A DNA stretch of 8,639 nt from Pseudomonadota bacterium (GTDB lineage: Bacteria > Pseudomonadota > Gammaproteobacteria > Burkholderiales > Methylophilaceae), in contig JAKPIR010000276.1 of assembly GCA_029549705.1 (NCBI GenBank), positions 1 to 8,639 of the forward strand, in the 5' to 3' direction. Below, one piece after another: positions 1 to 6,874 of the stretch; the first letter of the stretch is position 1; the number at the start of each line of letters is the position of its first letter. The position numbers and the translations under genes are program-made. The notes below the pieces were generated by a model. The model saw only the letters and a list, made by a program, of their open reading frames with translations, had not been told where the DNA came from and did no database searches.

Positions 1-563
1 AATTCACGCACCGCTTCAGCGCCCATCACGGCATTAAATTCGTCGCCGTATTCTTCAACTTTCGCAAGATAATCGTCCTCAGTCAATAACTGGCCTCGTG
101 TGAGCGGTGTCATGCCTGGGTCAACCACAATAAATGCTTCAAAGTACAACACACGTTCAATATCACGCAAAGCGATATCTAATACCATACCTAAACGGCT
201 TGGTAATGATTTCAAGAACCAAATGTGCGCGACTGGTGAAGCTAGGTCAATATGACCCATACGTTCACGACGTACTTTAGATAAAGTCACTTCAACGCCA
301 CATTTTTCGCAGATCACACCACGATGTTTTAAGCGTTTGTATTTACCGCATAGGCACTCGTAATCTTTTATTGGGCCAAAGATTTTTGCACAGAACAAAC
401 CATCACGCTCAGGTTTGAAGGTACGGTAGTTGATCGTTTCTGGCTTTTTAACTTCGCCATATGACCATGAACGGATTTTTTCAGGTGAAGCGAGCGCAAT
501 CTTAATTGCATCAAACTCTTCTTCTTGCGTTACCTGTTTAAATAAGTCTAATAGAGCTTTCAA
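1..563 (-). CDS. rpoC: RNA polymerase beta' subunit, N-terminal part (window edge)
   Basis: This is the start of the largest catalytic subunit of RNA polymerase. About 187 codons are present and the gene runs off the low-coordinate edge. My translation starts MKALLDLFKQVTQEEEFDAI and aligns without gaps to E. coli beta' for most of its length. The zinc-binding domain is intact: C70, C72, C85 and C88 fall at the same numbers as in E. coli (YECLCGKYKRLKHRGVICEK). The following RRERMGHIDLASPVAHIWF block is the conserved start of the clamp. The start codon is TTG at 561-563. It was chosen because the protein begins exactly where E. coli MKDLL does and because a good Shine-Dalgarno lies 7 nt upstream. 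The gene is 11 nt downstream of rpoB, so it is co-transcribed and probably translationally coupled. The catalytic NADFDGD loop lies beyond the window, so completeness cannot be judged. Confidence 0.97.
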   Translation of the reverse strand, partial: MKALLDLFKQVTQEEEFDAIKIALASPEKIRSWSYGEVKKPETINYRTFKPERDGLFCAKIFGPIKDYECLCGKYKRLKHRGVICEKCGVEVTLSKVRRERMGHIDLASPVAHIWFLKSLPSRLGMVLDIALRDIERVLYFEAFIVVDPGMTPLTRGQLLTEDDYLAKVEEYGDEFNAVMGAEAVRE

Positions 564-570
564 GTCAGTT

Positions 571-577
571 CTCCTTA
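571..577 (-). promoter_or_regulatory. Shine-Dalgarno of rpoC overlapping the rpoB stop codon
   Basis: On the minus strand the sequence reads TAAGGAG, where TAA is the rpoB stop and AAGGAG (571-576) is the ribosome binding site for the TTG start of rpoC, 7 nt away. A ribosome finishing rpoB therefore covers the rpoC initiation site. This supports both the TTG start and translational coupling that keeps beta and beta' in balance. Confidence 0.85.
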
Positions 578-3500
578 GTTTCTGTCTAGGTCAATGTCGA
601 TAGCGAGTGAACGAATTTCTTTCACTAACACGTTAAATGATTCAGGCATACCTGCATCAATTTTGTGTTCGCCTTTAACAATATTTTCATATACTTTTGT
701 ACGGCCAGTGACGTCATCGGACTTCACTGTCAGCATTTCTTGCAAGGTATATGAAGCACCGTAAGCCTCAAGCGCCCAAACCTCCATCTCACCAAAACGC
801 TGACCACCGAATTGCGCTTTACCGCCCAAGGGTTGTTGTGTCACGAGTGAGTAAGGACCTGTTGAACGTGCATGCATTTTGTCATCCACCAAGTGATGCA
901 ATTTCAATACATGCATATAACCAACAGTCACTGGACGCTCAAATGCATCACCTGTACGACCGTCAAACAATGTTACTTGTGTTTTACCTGCGTGGAATTG
1001 CAGTTGTTTAGTCCTTGCCGCGTCGTCTGGATAAGCCAAATCAAGCATTGCTCTAATGTCAGATTCTGCAGCACCATCAAACACTGGCGTTGCAAATGGA
1101 ACGCCATTCGTTAAGTTGCGTGCGAGTTCCAACACTTCAGTATCACTGAATGATTTGATATCCTCTTTTTTACCTGTGCTGTCGTTGTAGATTTGCTCAA
1201 GGAATTTACGGATTTCAGTGACCTTAGCTTCTTCACGCAACATTTCATCAATACGCAAACCTAGGCCTTTAGCAGCCCAGCCCAAGTGAACCTCTAGAAT
1301 CTGACCGATGTTCATACGTGAAGGAACGCCTAGTGGGTTCAACACGATGTCCATTGGCGTACCATCTGCCATGTGTGGCATGTCTTCTACTGGACAGATT
1401 TTTGAAATAACACCTTTGTTACCGTGACGGCCGGCCATTTTATCGCCTGGTTGAATACGACGTTTAACAGCCAAGTAAACTTTAACCATTTTTTGCACGC
1501 CCGCTGGCAATTCATCGCCTTGCGTCAATTTACGTTTCTTCTCTTCGAACTTGCTGTCAAAGTTTACGCGTGCTTGCGCCAAGCTATCTTTTAATTGCTC
1601 TAATTGACGTGCTGCTTCTTCATCACTTAAACGAATGTCAAACCAGTCGTAGCGACCTACAGACGCCAAGTACTCAGCGGTTACCGTATCGCCCTTTTTC
1701 AATTTGTTCGGCCCACCAGCAGCAACTTTACCTTCAATCAATCGACGGATACGGCCAAAAGCATCATCTTCCACGATACGCATTTGGTCAGCAAGGTCAG
1801 TTTTATAATGCGCCAACTGATCATCAATAATTTGCTGCGCACGCGAATCACGCTCAAGACCTTCACGGGTAAATACCTGAACATCAATCACAGTGCCACT
1901 CATGCCGGAAGGAACACGCAATGACGTGTCTTTTACATCAGATGCTTTTTCACCAAAAATTGCTCTTAGCAGTTTCTCTTCTGGAGTTAATTGTGTTTCA
2001 CCTTTTGGCGTCACTTTACCCACCAGAACATCCCCTGCCTCTACTTCTGCGCCAATATAGATAATACCAACTTCATCTAATCGGCTCAGCATACGCTCGC
2101 TCAAGTTGGAAATATCTTGCGTGATTTCTTCAGGGCCGAGTTTGGTGTCTCTAGCCACTACGGTTAACTCTTCAATATGAATTGAGGTATAGCGATCATC
2201 TGCGACAACTCTTTCTGATATAAGAATTGAGTCTTCGTAGTTATAGCCATTCCATGGCATAAAAGCTACCAGCATATTTTGACCAAGCGCCAACTCACCC
2301 ATATCAGTAGATGCGCCATCAGCAATCACATCACCACGTGCTAGTTGGTCACCCACCTTCACTAATGGCCGCTGGTTGATATTTGTGTTTTGGTTTGAAC
2401 GCGTATATTTAGTTAAGTTATAAATATCTACACCAACTTCTCCATCTTTGGCTTCATCGTCATTTACACGAACAACAATACGGCCAGAGTCTACGTAATC
2501 AACCACGCCACCACGGCGTGCTTGAACTGTAGTGCCAGAGTCCACCGCTACCGTACGTTCAATACCCGTACCCACCACGGCTTTTTCAGCACGTAAGCAA
2601 GGTACCGCTTGACGCTGCATGTTAGCACCCATCAATGCGCGGTTCGCGTCATCGTGTTCTAAGAACGGAATCAATGAAGCCGCTACAGATACAATCTGAC
2701 CAGGTGCCACGTCCATATATTGCACGCGCTCTGGCTGCGTCATGGTGAACTCGTTGTGATAACGAGATGAAATTAAGTCATCAGTAAACGTGTTCTTTTT
2801 ATCAAGCGCAGTATTCGCCTGCGCAATCATGTACTGACTTTCCTCGATTGCAGACAGATAATCGATCGTATCTGAGACTTTGTTACCTTCTACACGACGA
2901 TATGGTGTTTCCAAGAAACCATATTCATTGGTACGGGCATAGAGTGCCAATGAGTTAATCAGGCCGATGTTTGGGCCTTCTGGCGTTTCAATTGGACATA
3001 CGCGACCGTAATGTGTTGAATGAACGTCACGCACCTCAAAACCAGCTCTCTCGCGTGTGAGGCCACCAGGACCCAACGCTGAAATACGGCGCTTATGGGT
3101 AATTTCAGACAGCGGGTTTGTTTGATCCATAAATTGTGATAATTGGCTAGAACCAAAGAACTCACGAATCGCACTAGACACTGGCTTAGCATTAATCAAA
3201 TCATGGGGCATCAAGTTATCTGATTCTGCTTGAGACAAACGCTCTTTTACAGCACGTTCTACACGTACCAAGCCTGTGCGGAATTGATTTTCTGCCAACT
3301 CCCCCACTGAACGAATACGACGGTTACCAAGGTGATCAATATCATCAATTTCACCGCGCCCATTGCGCAACTCAAGTAATACACCAATCACCGCAAGTAT
3401 ATCTTCGTTTGAGAGTATGTTTGAGCCCTCCGCGCCGCGTGGACCAATTGATTCATAGAACCGACGCATCCAATTAGACTGACGTTCCTCTGCCTTAACC

Positions 3501-4747
3501 GGAAATGCTCTACGGTTAAATTTCATTCGACCTACACGTGACAGGTCATAACGATCTTCGTTAAAAATTAAGCCTTGGAATAGTGCTTCTACGGACTCTT
3601 CTGTTGGTGGCTCACCTGGCCGCATCATACGGTAAATTGCGACTCTTGCACTGTACTGGTCAGGAATATCATCAATGCGAAGCGTTTGAGAGATGTAGTC
3701 ACCGTGATCTAAATCATTAGAATAGAGCGTATTAATTTCACTCACTTTTGCATCAATTAATTTTTCTAATAATGATTCAGTAATCTCATCATTGGCATTC
3801 GCAACAATTTCACCTGTTTCTTTATCCACAATATTGTTTGCGATTGCACGCCCTAAAATAAAATCTTGTGGAACAGCAATTTTACTTACGCCAGCTTTTT
3901 CCATTTCACGGATATGCTTAACGGTAATACGCTTATCTTTGGCAACCAAAACGGTGCCATCCTTAGCTACAATATCGAACTTGGCAACCTCGCCACGCAG
4001 ACGATCTGGCACCAAGGTAAATTCAATGCCCTTAGTACCGATATTAAAGGTATCAAAGTCAAAGAAAGTATTGATAATTTGTTCAGGTGTGTATCCTAGC
4101 GCCTTAAGCAACGTAGTGACCGGCATCTTGCGACGACGATCGATACGGAAATATAAGTAATCTTTTGGATCAAACTCAAAATCCAACCATGATCCACGAT
4201 AAGGAATAATGCGTGCTGAAAACAGCAATTTGCCTGAGCTGTGTGTTTTACCACGGTCATGTTCGAAGAATACGCCAGGGCTACGGTGTAATTGTGAAAC
4301 AATGACACGCTCGGTACCGTTAATTACAAACGAGCCGTTCTCTGTCATCAAGGGCAGCTCGCCCATATAGACTTCTTGTTCTTTTACTTCTTTAACAGTC
4401 GGCTTAGAGGCCTCTTTGTCCATAATGGTTAAACGTACTTTTACGCGCAATGGTGCTGCGTAAGTCAAGCCACGTTGTTGGCACTCTTTTACATCAAAAG
4501 GCTCGGCACCTAATTGGTAGCTCACGTAGTCTAGTCGCGCATTGCCGGAATGGCTAACGATTGGAAAAATGGAACTAAAAGTTGACTGCAAACCATCTTC
4601 TGTACGTTTATCTGCAGGAACATCAGCTTGTAAGAAAGCTTTGTAAGATTCCAGCTGCATGGCTAGTAAGTAAGGGATTTCTTGAACACTTTCGCGTTTG
4701 GCAAAACTTTTACGAAGGCGTTTTTTTTCGGTAAAGGAATAGCTCAT
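575..4747 (-). CDS. rpoB: RNA polymerase beta subunit
   Basis: This is the 1390-residue beta subunit, which forms one pincer and half of the active-site cleft of RNA polymerase. It is 48 residues longer than E. coli beta (1342). The rifampicin cluster I region (GSSQLSQFMDQTNPLSEITH) begins at G532, so E. coli D516, H526 and S531 correspond to D541, H551 and S556, all wild type. E838-D839 sit in WNGYNYEDSIL (E. coli E813/D814). The two catalytic lysines are K1103 and K1111 in GDKMAGRHGNKG (E. coli K1065/K1073). Relative to E. coli there is an insertion of about 20 residues near 413-439 and about 13 more between 839 and 1103; I believe both are usual in betaproteobacteria. The ATG at 4745-4747 has AGGAG 5 nt upstream, and the MSYSFTEKKR start matches the family. 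It lies between rplL and rpoC. Confidence 0.99.
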   Translation of the reverse strand: MSYSFTEKKRLRKSFAKRESVQEIPYLLAMQLESYKAFLQADVPADKRTEDGLQSTFSSIFPIVSHSGNARLDYVSYQLGAEPFDVKECQQRGLTYAAPLRVKVRLTIMDKEASKPTVKEVKEQEVYMGELPLMTENGSFVINGTERVIVSQLHRSPGVFFEHDRGKTHSSGKLLFSARIIPYRGSWLDFEFDPKDYLYFRIDRRRKMPVTTLLKALGYTPEQIINTFFDFDTFNIGTKGIEFTLVPDRLRGEVAKFDIVAKDGTVLVAKDKRITVKHIREMEKAGVSKIAVPQDFILGRAIANNIVDKETGEIVANANDEITESLLEKLIDAKVSEINTLYSNDLDHGDYISQTLRIDDIPDQYSARVAIYRMMRPGEPPTEESVEALFQGLIFNEDRYDLSRVGRMKFNRRAFPVKAEERQSNWMRRFYESIGPRGAEGSNILSNEDILAVIGVLLELRNGRGEIDDIDHLGNRRIRSVGELAENQFRTGLVRVERAVKERLSQAESDNLMPHDLINAKPVSSAIREFFGSSQLSQFMDQTNPLSEITHKRRISALGPGGLTRERAGFEVRDVHSTHYGRVCPIETPEGPNIGLINSLALYARTNEYGFLETPYRRVEGNKVSDTIDYLSAIEESQYMIAQANTALDKKNTFTDDLISSRYHNEFTMTQPERVQYMDVAPGQIVSVAASLIPFLEHDDANRALMGANMQRQAVPCLRAEKAVVGTGIERTVAVDSGTTVQARRGGVVDYVDSGRIVVRVNDDEAKDGEVGVDIYNLTKYTRSNQNTNINQRPLVKVGDQLARGDVIADGASTDMGELALGQNMLVAFMPWNGYNYEDSILISERVVADDRYTSIHIEELTVVARDTKLGPEEITQDISNLSERMLSRLDEVGIIYIGAEVEAGDVLVGKVTPKGETQLTPEEKLLRAIFGEKASDVKDTSLRVPSGMSGTVIDVQVFTREGLERDSRAQQIIDDQLAHYKTDLADQMRIVEDDAFGRIRRLIEGKVAAGGPNKLKKGDTVTAEYLASVGRYDWFDIRLSDEEAARQLEQLKDSLAQARVNFDSKFEEKKRKLTQGDELPAGVQKMVKVYLAVKRRIQPGDKMAGRHGNKGVISKICPVEDMPHMADGTPMDIVLNPLGVPSRMNIGQILEVHLGWAAKGLGLRIDEMLREEAKVTEIRKFLEQIYNDSTGKKEDIKSFSDTEVLELARNLTNGVPFATPVFDGAAESDIRAMLDLAYPDDAARTKQLQFHAGKTQVTLFDGRTGDAFERPVTVGYMHVLKLHHLVDDKMHARSTGPYSLVTQQPLGGKAQFGGQRFGEMEVWALEAYGASYTLQEMLTVKSDDVTGRTKVYENIVKGEHKIDAGMPESFNVLVKEIRSLAIDIDLDRN

Positions 4748-4774
4748 TGCATCTCCTAAAGTTTGAGGGCAGAA

Positions 4775-4803
4775 ATTAAAATACTTAAAATAAATCTCAG
4801 CAA
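4775..4803 (-). promoter_or_regulatory. weak candidate promoter upstream of rpoB
   Basis: On the minus strand TTGCTG (4798-4803) is followed after 17 nt by TTTAAT (4775-4780), which matches sigma-70 -35 and -10 boxes at 3/6 and 5/6. A transcript would start about 20 nt upstream of the rpoB ATG. The surrounding gap is very AT-rich, so such a match is expected by chance. E. coli is known to have minor internal promoters in this operon, but nothing here proves one. Confidence 0.2.
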
Positions 4804-4880
4804 AAGATTAAAAGCACTTTTATTTCTAACTTCATTTGTTAAAAATTGACTTAAACTTCTTAAAACGATTACAACTTTAC

Positions 4881-4920
4881 GCCGTTACAAACGGCGAAGG
4901 CTGACGGTTTCCCGTCAGCC
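4881..4920 (-). terminator. tandem hairpins in the rplL-rpoB gap, candidate attenuator
   Basis: Starting 24 nt past the rplL stop, the transcript reads GGCTGACGG-GAAA-CCGTCAGCC, a perfect 9-bp stem with a GNRA-type tetraloop (4899-4920). Three nt later comes GCCGTT-TGT-AACGGC, a 6-bp stem (4881-4895). Neither stem is followed by a clean U-run; the downstream sequence is GTAAAGTTGTAATCG. In E. coli the same gap holds a partial terminator and an RNase III processing site that lower rpoBC transcription relative to the ribosomal genes. An equivalent attenuator or RNA-processing role is the natural inference. A full intrinsic terminator is unlikely, both for lack of the U-tract and because rpoBC must be expressed. 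Confidence 0.5.
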
Positions 4921-4943
4921 TAATTCAGATATTCTGATATGAA

Positions 4944-5318
4944 TTACTTGATTTCGCCAGTTGCGCCAGCTTCAATCAATTTCTTCAATGCAGCATCTGC
5001 ATCAGCTTTACTTACACCTTCTTTAATCACTTTAGGTGCGCCGTCTACTAAATCTTTAGCTTCTTTCAGGCCTAAAGCGGTTAATTCACGCACCGCTTTA
5101 ATCACACTAACTTTTTGCTCACCAGCGCTTAAGAGAACTACGTTAAACTCTGATTGTTCTGCCGCCGCAGCCGCTGGAGCTGCACCACCTGCTGCTGCAA
5201 CAGCTACTGCTGCCGCAGATACGCCAAATTTTTCTTCGATTTCTTTAATCAGTTCAGTTAATTCCAATACCGTTCTTGAACCAATTGCTTCTAAAATATC
5301 TGCATTTGAAATTGCCAT
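4944..5318 (-). CDS. rplL: 50S ribosomal protein L7/L12
   Basis: This is the 124-residue acidic stalk protein, which is present as dimers on L10 and recruits translation factor GTPases (EF-Tu, EF-G, IF2) to the ribosome. Residues 1-32 are the helical dimerisation and L10-binding domain. Residues about 33-53 are the Ala/Gly/Pro-rich flexible hinge (VSAAAVAVAAAGGAAPAAAA). Residues about 57-124 are the globular factor-binding domain, with the conserved GLKEAKDLVDGAPK segment at 83-96. Length is typical for the family. The ATG at 5316-5318 is preceded by AAAGGAC with 7 nt spacing. It lies 39 nt downstream of rplJ. As in other bacteria it is expected to need more protein than L10, so its own ribosome binding site is consistent with independent re-initiation. 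Confidence 0.99.
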   Translation of the reverse strand: MAISNADILEAIGSRTVLELTELIKEIEEKFGVSAAAVAVAAAGGAAPAAAAAEQSEFNVVLLSAGEQKVSVIKAVRELTALGLKEAKDLVDGAPKVIKEGVSKADADAALKKLIEAGATGEIK

Positions 5319-5357
5319 TTGAATAGTCCTTTAAAATAATATGTATAGTGTTGAGAT

Positions 5358-5846
5358 TTAAGCTGCTTTAGCGTCACGAATAGCCGCAATCGCACGCGCG
5401 AATTTAGTAGGCACTTCATTGAGCGTACGTGCGAACTTAGCAAGCAATTCTTCACGGCTCAGTGTTGATGCTAAGGCTTGTACACCTGCAACATCTAATA
5501 CTTGATTTGGAATCGCACCCGCTTTAATCACAAGCTTGTCGTTGGTTTTAGCAAAATTGTTGAGTACTTTTGCTGCTGCCACTGGATCAGTTGAAATACC
5601 AAATACCAATGGGCCAACCATATCGGCTGCCAGCGCTGAGAATGGTGTACCTTCAACAGCACGACGTACCAACGTGTTTTTTAGCACACGTAAATAAACG
5701 CCCGACTTCCGCGCTTCCGCACGAAGCACTGTCAAGTCTGACACGGCAATCCCACGATACTCTGCAAGCACGATTGCCTGAGCAAGGGCAACTTGCGCAC
5801 TTACTTCTGCAACGACCGCTTTTTTCTCTGTTAGATTTAGACTCAA
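5358..5846 (-). CDS. rplJ: 50S ribosomal protein L10
   Basis: This 162-residue protein forms the base of the ribosomal stalk. It binds 23S rRNA beside L11 and carries L7/L12 dimers on its C-terminal helix. Near its start SLNLTEKKAVVAEV matches E. coli ALNLQDKQAIVAEV, and GVYLRVLKNTLVRRAVEGTPF (49-69) is the conserved rRNA-binding core. The last ~30 residues (about 130-162) form the L12-binding helix, ending in IAAIRDAKAA. E. coli L10 has 165 residues, so length is normal. The start codon is TTG at 5844-5846, chosen because GGAAGGAG lies 8 nt upstream and the N-terminus then aligns with the family with no extra residues. The L10-L12 complex is known to repress its own translation through the leader mRNA, and a matching leader is present upstream. 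Confidence 0.97.
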   Translation of the reverse strand: MSLNLTEKKAVVAEVSAQVALAQAIVLAEYRGIAVSDLTVLRAEARKSGVYLRVLKNTLVRRAVEGTPFSALAADMVGPLVFGISTDPVAAAKVLNNFAKTNDKLVIKAGAIPNQVLDVAGVQALASTLSREELLAKFARTLNEVPTKFARAIAAIRDAKAA

Positions 5847-5854
5847 AGTCTTTT

Positions 5855-5862
5855 CTCCTTCC
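5855..5862 (-). promoter_or_regulatory. Shine-Dalgarno of rplJ
   Basis: GGAAGGAG on the minus strand lies 8 nt before the TTG start of rplJ. It is the best ribosome binding site near the 5' end of the gene and decides the unusual TTG start. A rare start joined to a strong Shine-Dalgarno fits a gene whose initiation is regulated. Confidence 0.85.
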
Positions 5863-5871
5863 GTTAAAATC

Positions 5872-5893
5872 TCTGTTTTATTACTAAAACAGA
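5872..5893 (-). other. hairpin beside the rplJ ribosome binding site
   Basis: The transcript reads TCTGTTTTA-GTAA-TAAAACAGA, a perfect 9-bp stem with a GNRA-type GUAA tetraloop. It ends 9 nt before the rplJ Shine-Dalgarno. It is AT-rich and followed by GATTTTAACGG rather than a U-run, so it is not a terminator. Its place between the L10-type leader and the ribosome binding site suggests a role in rplJ translation or mRNA stability. That role is an inference; only the inverted repeat is seen. Confidence 0.45.
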
Positions 5894-5970
5894 ATCCGCC
5901 CTTAATTAAGAATTAAAAGCCATTTTACGGCGACCATTCACTAGGAGTTACTCTTCTTAGTTTAGGGATG

Positions 5971-6078
5971 CGCCATCTGCGTAGGATTTAGCATGAATAA
6001 GACAGAGGTCCAAGCAACATACACTTTTTCACCCATCTAACTCAAACTTTCATTAAGTTCTTTCGAACACCTACGGTC
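5971..6078 (-). promoter_or_regulatory. L10 leader, autoregulatory mRNA element
   Basis: This is the probable binding site for the L10-(L12)4 complex, which represses translation of rplJ and rplL. On the minus strand the element opens with GACCGTAGGTG, followed by a GTTC-GAAA-GAAC tetraloop hairpin (6057-6068) and CTTAATG. It closes with CCTACGCAGATGGCG at 5971-5985. CGTAGG (6070-6075) pairs with CCTACG (5980-5985) to form the long-range closing helix. The CGTAGG…CCTACGCAGATGG ends and the CTTAAT segment match what I remember of the Rfam L10_leader family. About 125 nt separate it from the rplJ start, as expected. A covariance-model scan would settle exact borders. Confidence 0.75.
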
Positions 6079-6148
6079 TTTGATAACCTAACTACTGCAT
6101 TTTGCATGATTAGCAGAAACACGGCAGTAAGCCCAAAGCCCTTTGTTA

Positions 6149-6169
6149 GCAAGCCAATAACCGGCTTGC
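6149..6169 (-). other. hairpin just after rplA
   Basis: Fifteen nt beyond the first rplA stop, the transcript reads GCAAGCC-GGTTATT-GGCTTGC, a perfect 7-bp stem with a 7-nt loop. It is followed by TAACAAAGGGC without a U-run, so it is not a classical intrinsic terminator. It may protect the 3' end of rplKA mRNA or act as a weak attenuator between the L11 and L10 operons. I see no convincing -35/-10 pair for a separate rplJ promoter between it and the leader. The rest of this 337-nt gap is accounted for by the leader and the rplJ-proximal hairpin. Confidence 0.4.
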
Positions 6170-6183
6170 CCATCATTTCTTTA

Positions 6184-6873
6184 TTATTGTGCAGTCAAGC
6201 TTGCTTGATCAACACGCACACCTGCACCCATGGTGCTTGAAACTGACAACTTCTTAAGGTACACCCCTTTAGAAGCTGCCGGCTTTGCTTTATTGAGCGC
6301 ATCGACTAACGCAAGCAAATTACCTTGCAATTGTTCAACTGTGAATGAAGCGCGACCGATAGTGCAGTGCACGATTCCGCCTTTATCTGTACGGTATTGC
6401 ACTTGACCTGCTTTCGCGTTCTTAACCGCTGTTGCTGCGTCTGGTGTTACTGTACCAACTTTTGGATTTGGCATTAAACCGCGTGGACCTAGCACTTGAC
6501 CCAGCGCACCCACAATACGCATTGCATCAGGGGTCGCAATCACAACATCAAAATCCATCACACCAGCTTTAACTTGCTCAGCTAGATCTTCAAAACCAAC
6601 AATGTCAGCACCAGCCGCTTTAGCCGCCTCAGCCTGCGCACCTTGCGCAAACACGGCTACACGTGTTGTTTTACCAGTACCATTTGGCAATACGATTGCG
6701 CCGCGAACCAATTGGTCTGATTTACGTGCATCAATCCCAAGATTGACCACCGCATCAATTGACTCATTGAATTTTGCAGTTGCATTGTCTTTTACCAAAG
6801 ACAAACCTTCAACCACCGGATACAACTTATTACGGTCTACTTTTGCTCGTAACGCATTAATTCTTTTAGCCAT
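6184..6873 (-). CDS. rplA: 50S ribosomal protein L1
   Basis: This 229-residue protein forms the mobile L1 stalk, which contacts E-site tRNA, and it is also the known translational repressor of the L11 operon. It begins MAKRINALRAKVDRNKLYPV. The L1 signature GQVLGPRGLMPNPKVGTVT is at 125-143 and YRTDKGGIVHCTIGRASF at 160-177. E. coli L1 has 234 residues, so length is normal. The ATG at 6871-6873 was chosen over longer in-frame readings into rplK because it gives the family N-terminus and has GGAGGGT 7 nt upstream, lying inside the last codons of rplK. Only one base separates it from the rplK stop, implying translational coupling. The gene ends with tandem stops TAATAA. Confidence 0.98.
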   Translation of the reverse strand: MAKRINALRAKVDRNKLYPVVEGLSLVKDNATAKFNESIDAVVNLGIDARKSDQLVRGAIVLPNGTGKTTRVAVFAQGAQAEAAKAAGADIVGFEDLAEQVKAGVMDFDVVIATPDAMRIVGALGQVLGPRGLMPNPKVGTVTPDAATAVKNAKAGQVQYRTDKGGIVHCTIGRASFTVEQLQGNLLALVDALNKAKPAASKGVYLKKLSVSSTMGAGVRVDQASLTAQ

Positions 6874-6874
6874 G

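Noticed and set aside
3792..4160. 122-codon plus-strand ORF opposite rpoB, and other plus-strand ORFs opposite rpoB, rplJ, rplK, rplA and nusG
   Set aside because: They lie antisense to strongly conserved genes, have no recognisable domains or good ribosome binding sites, and look like chance open frames.
5083..5098. 16-base exact match to positions 1-16 (AATTCACGCACCGCTT)
   Set aside because: Both copies encode the similar peptide AVREL in rplL and rpoC. It is a coding coincidence with no flanking similarity, not a repeat element.
4939..5322. 127-codon plus-strand ORF covering all of rplL
   Set aside because: It is the mirror of the Ala/Gly/Lys-rich rplL codons, which rarely give stops on the opposite strand. 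Its low-complexity Ala/Ser/Thr sequence is a by-product.
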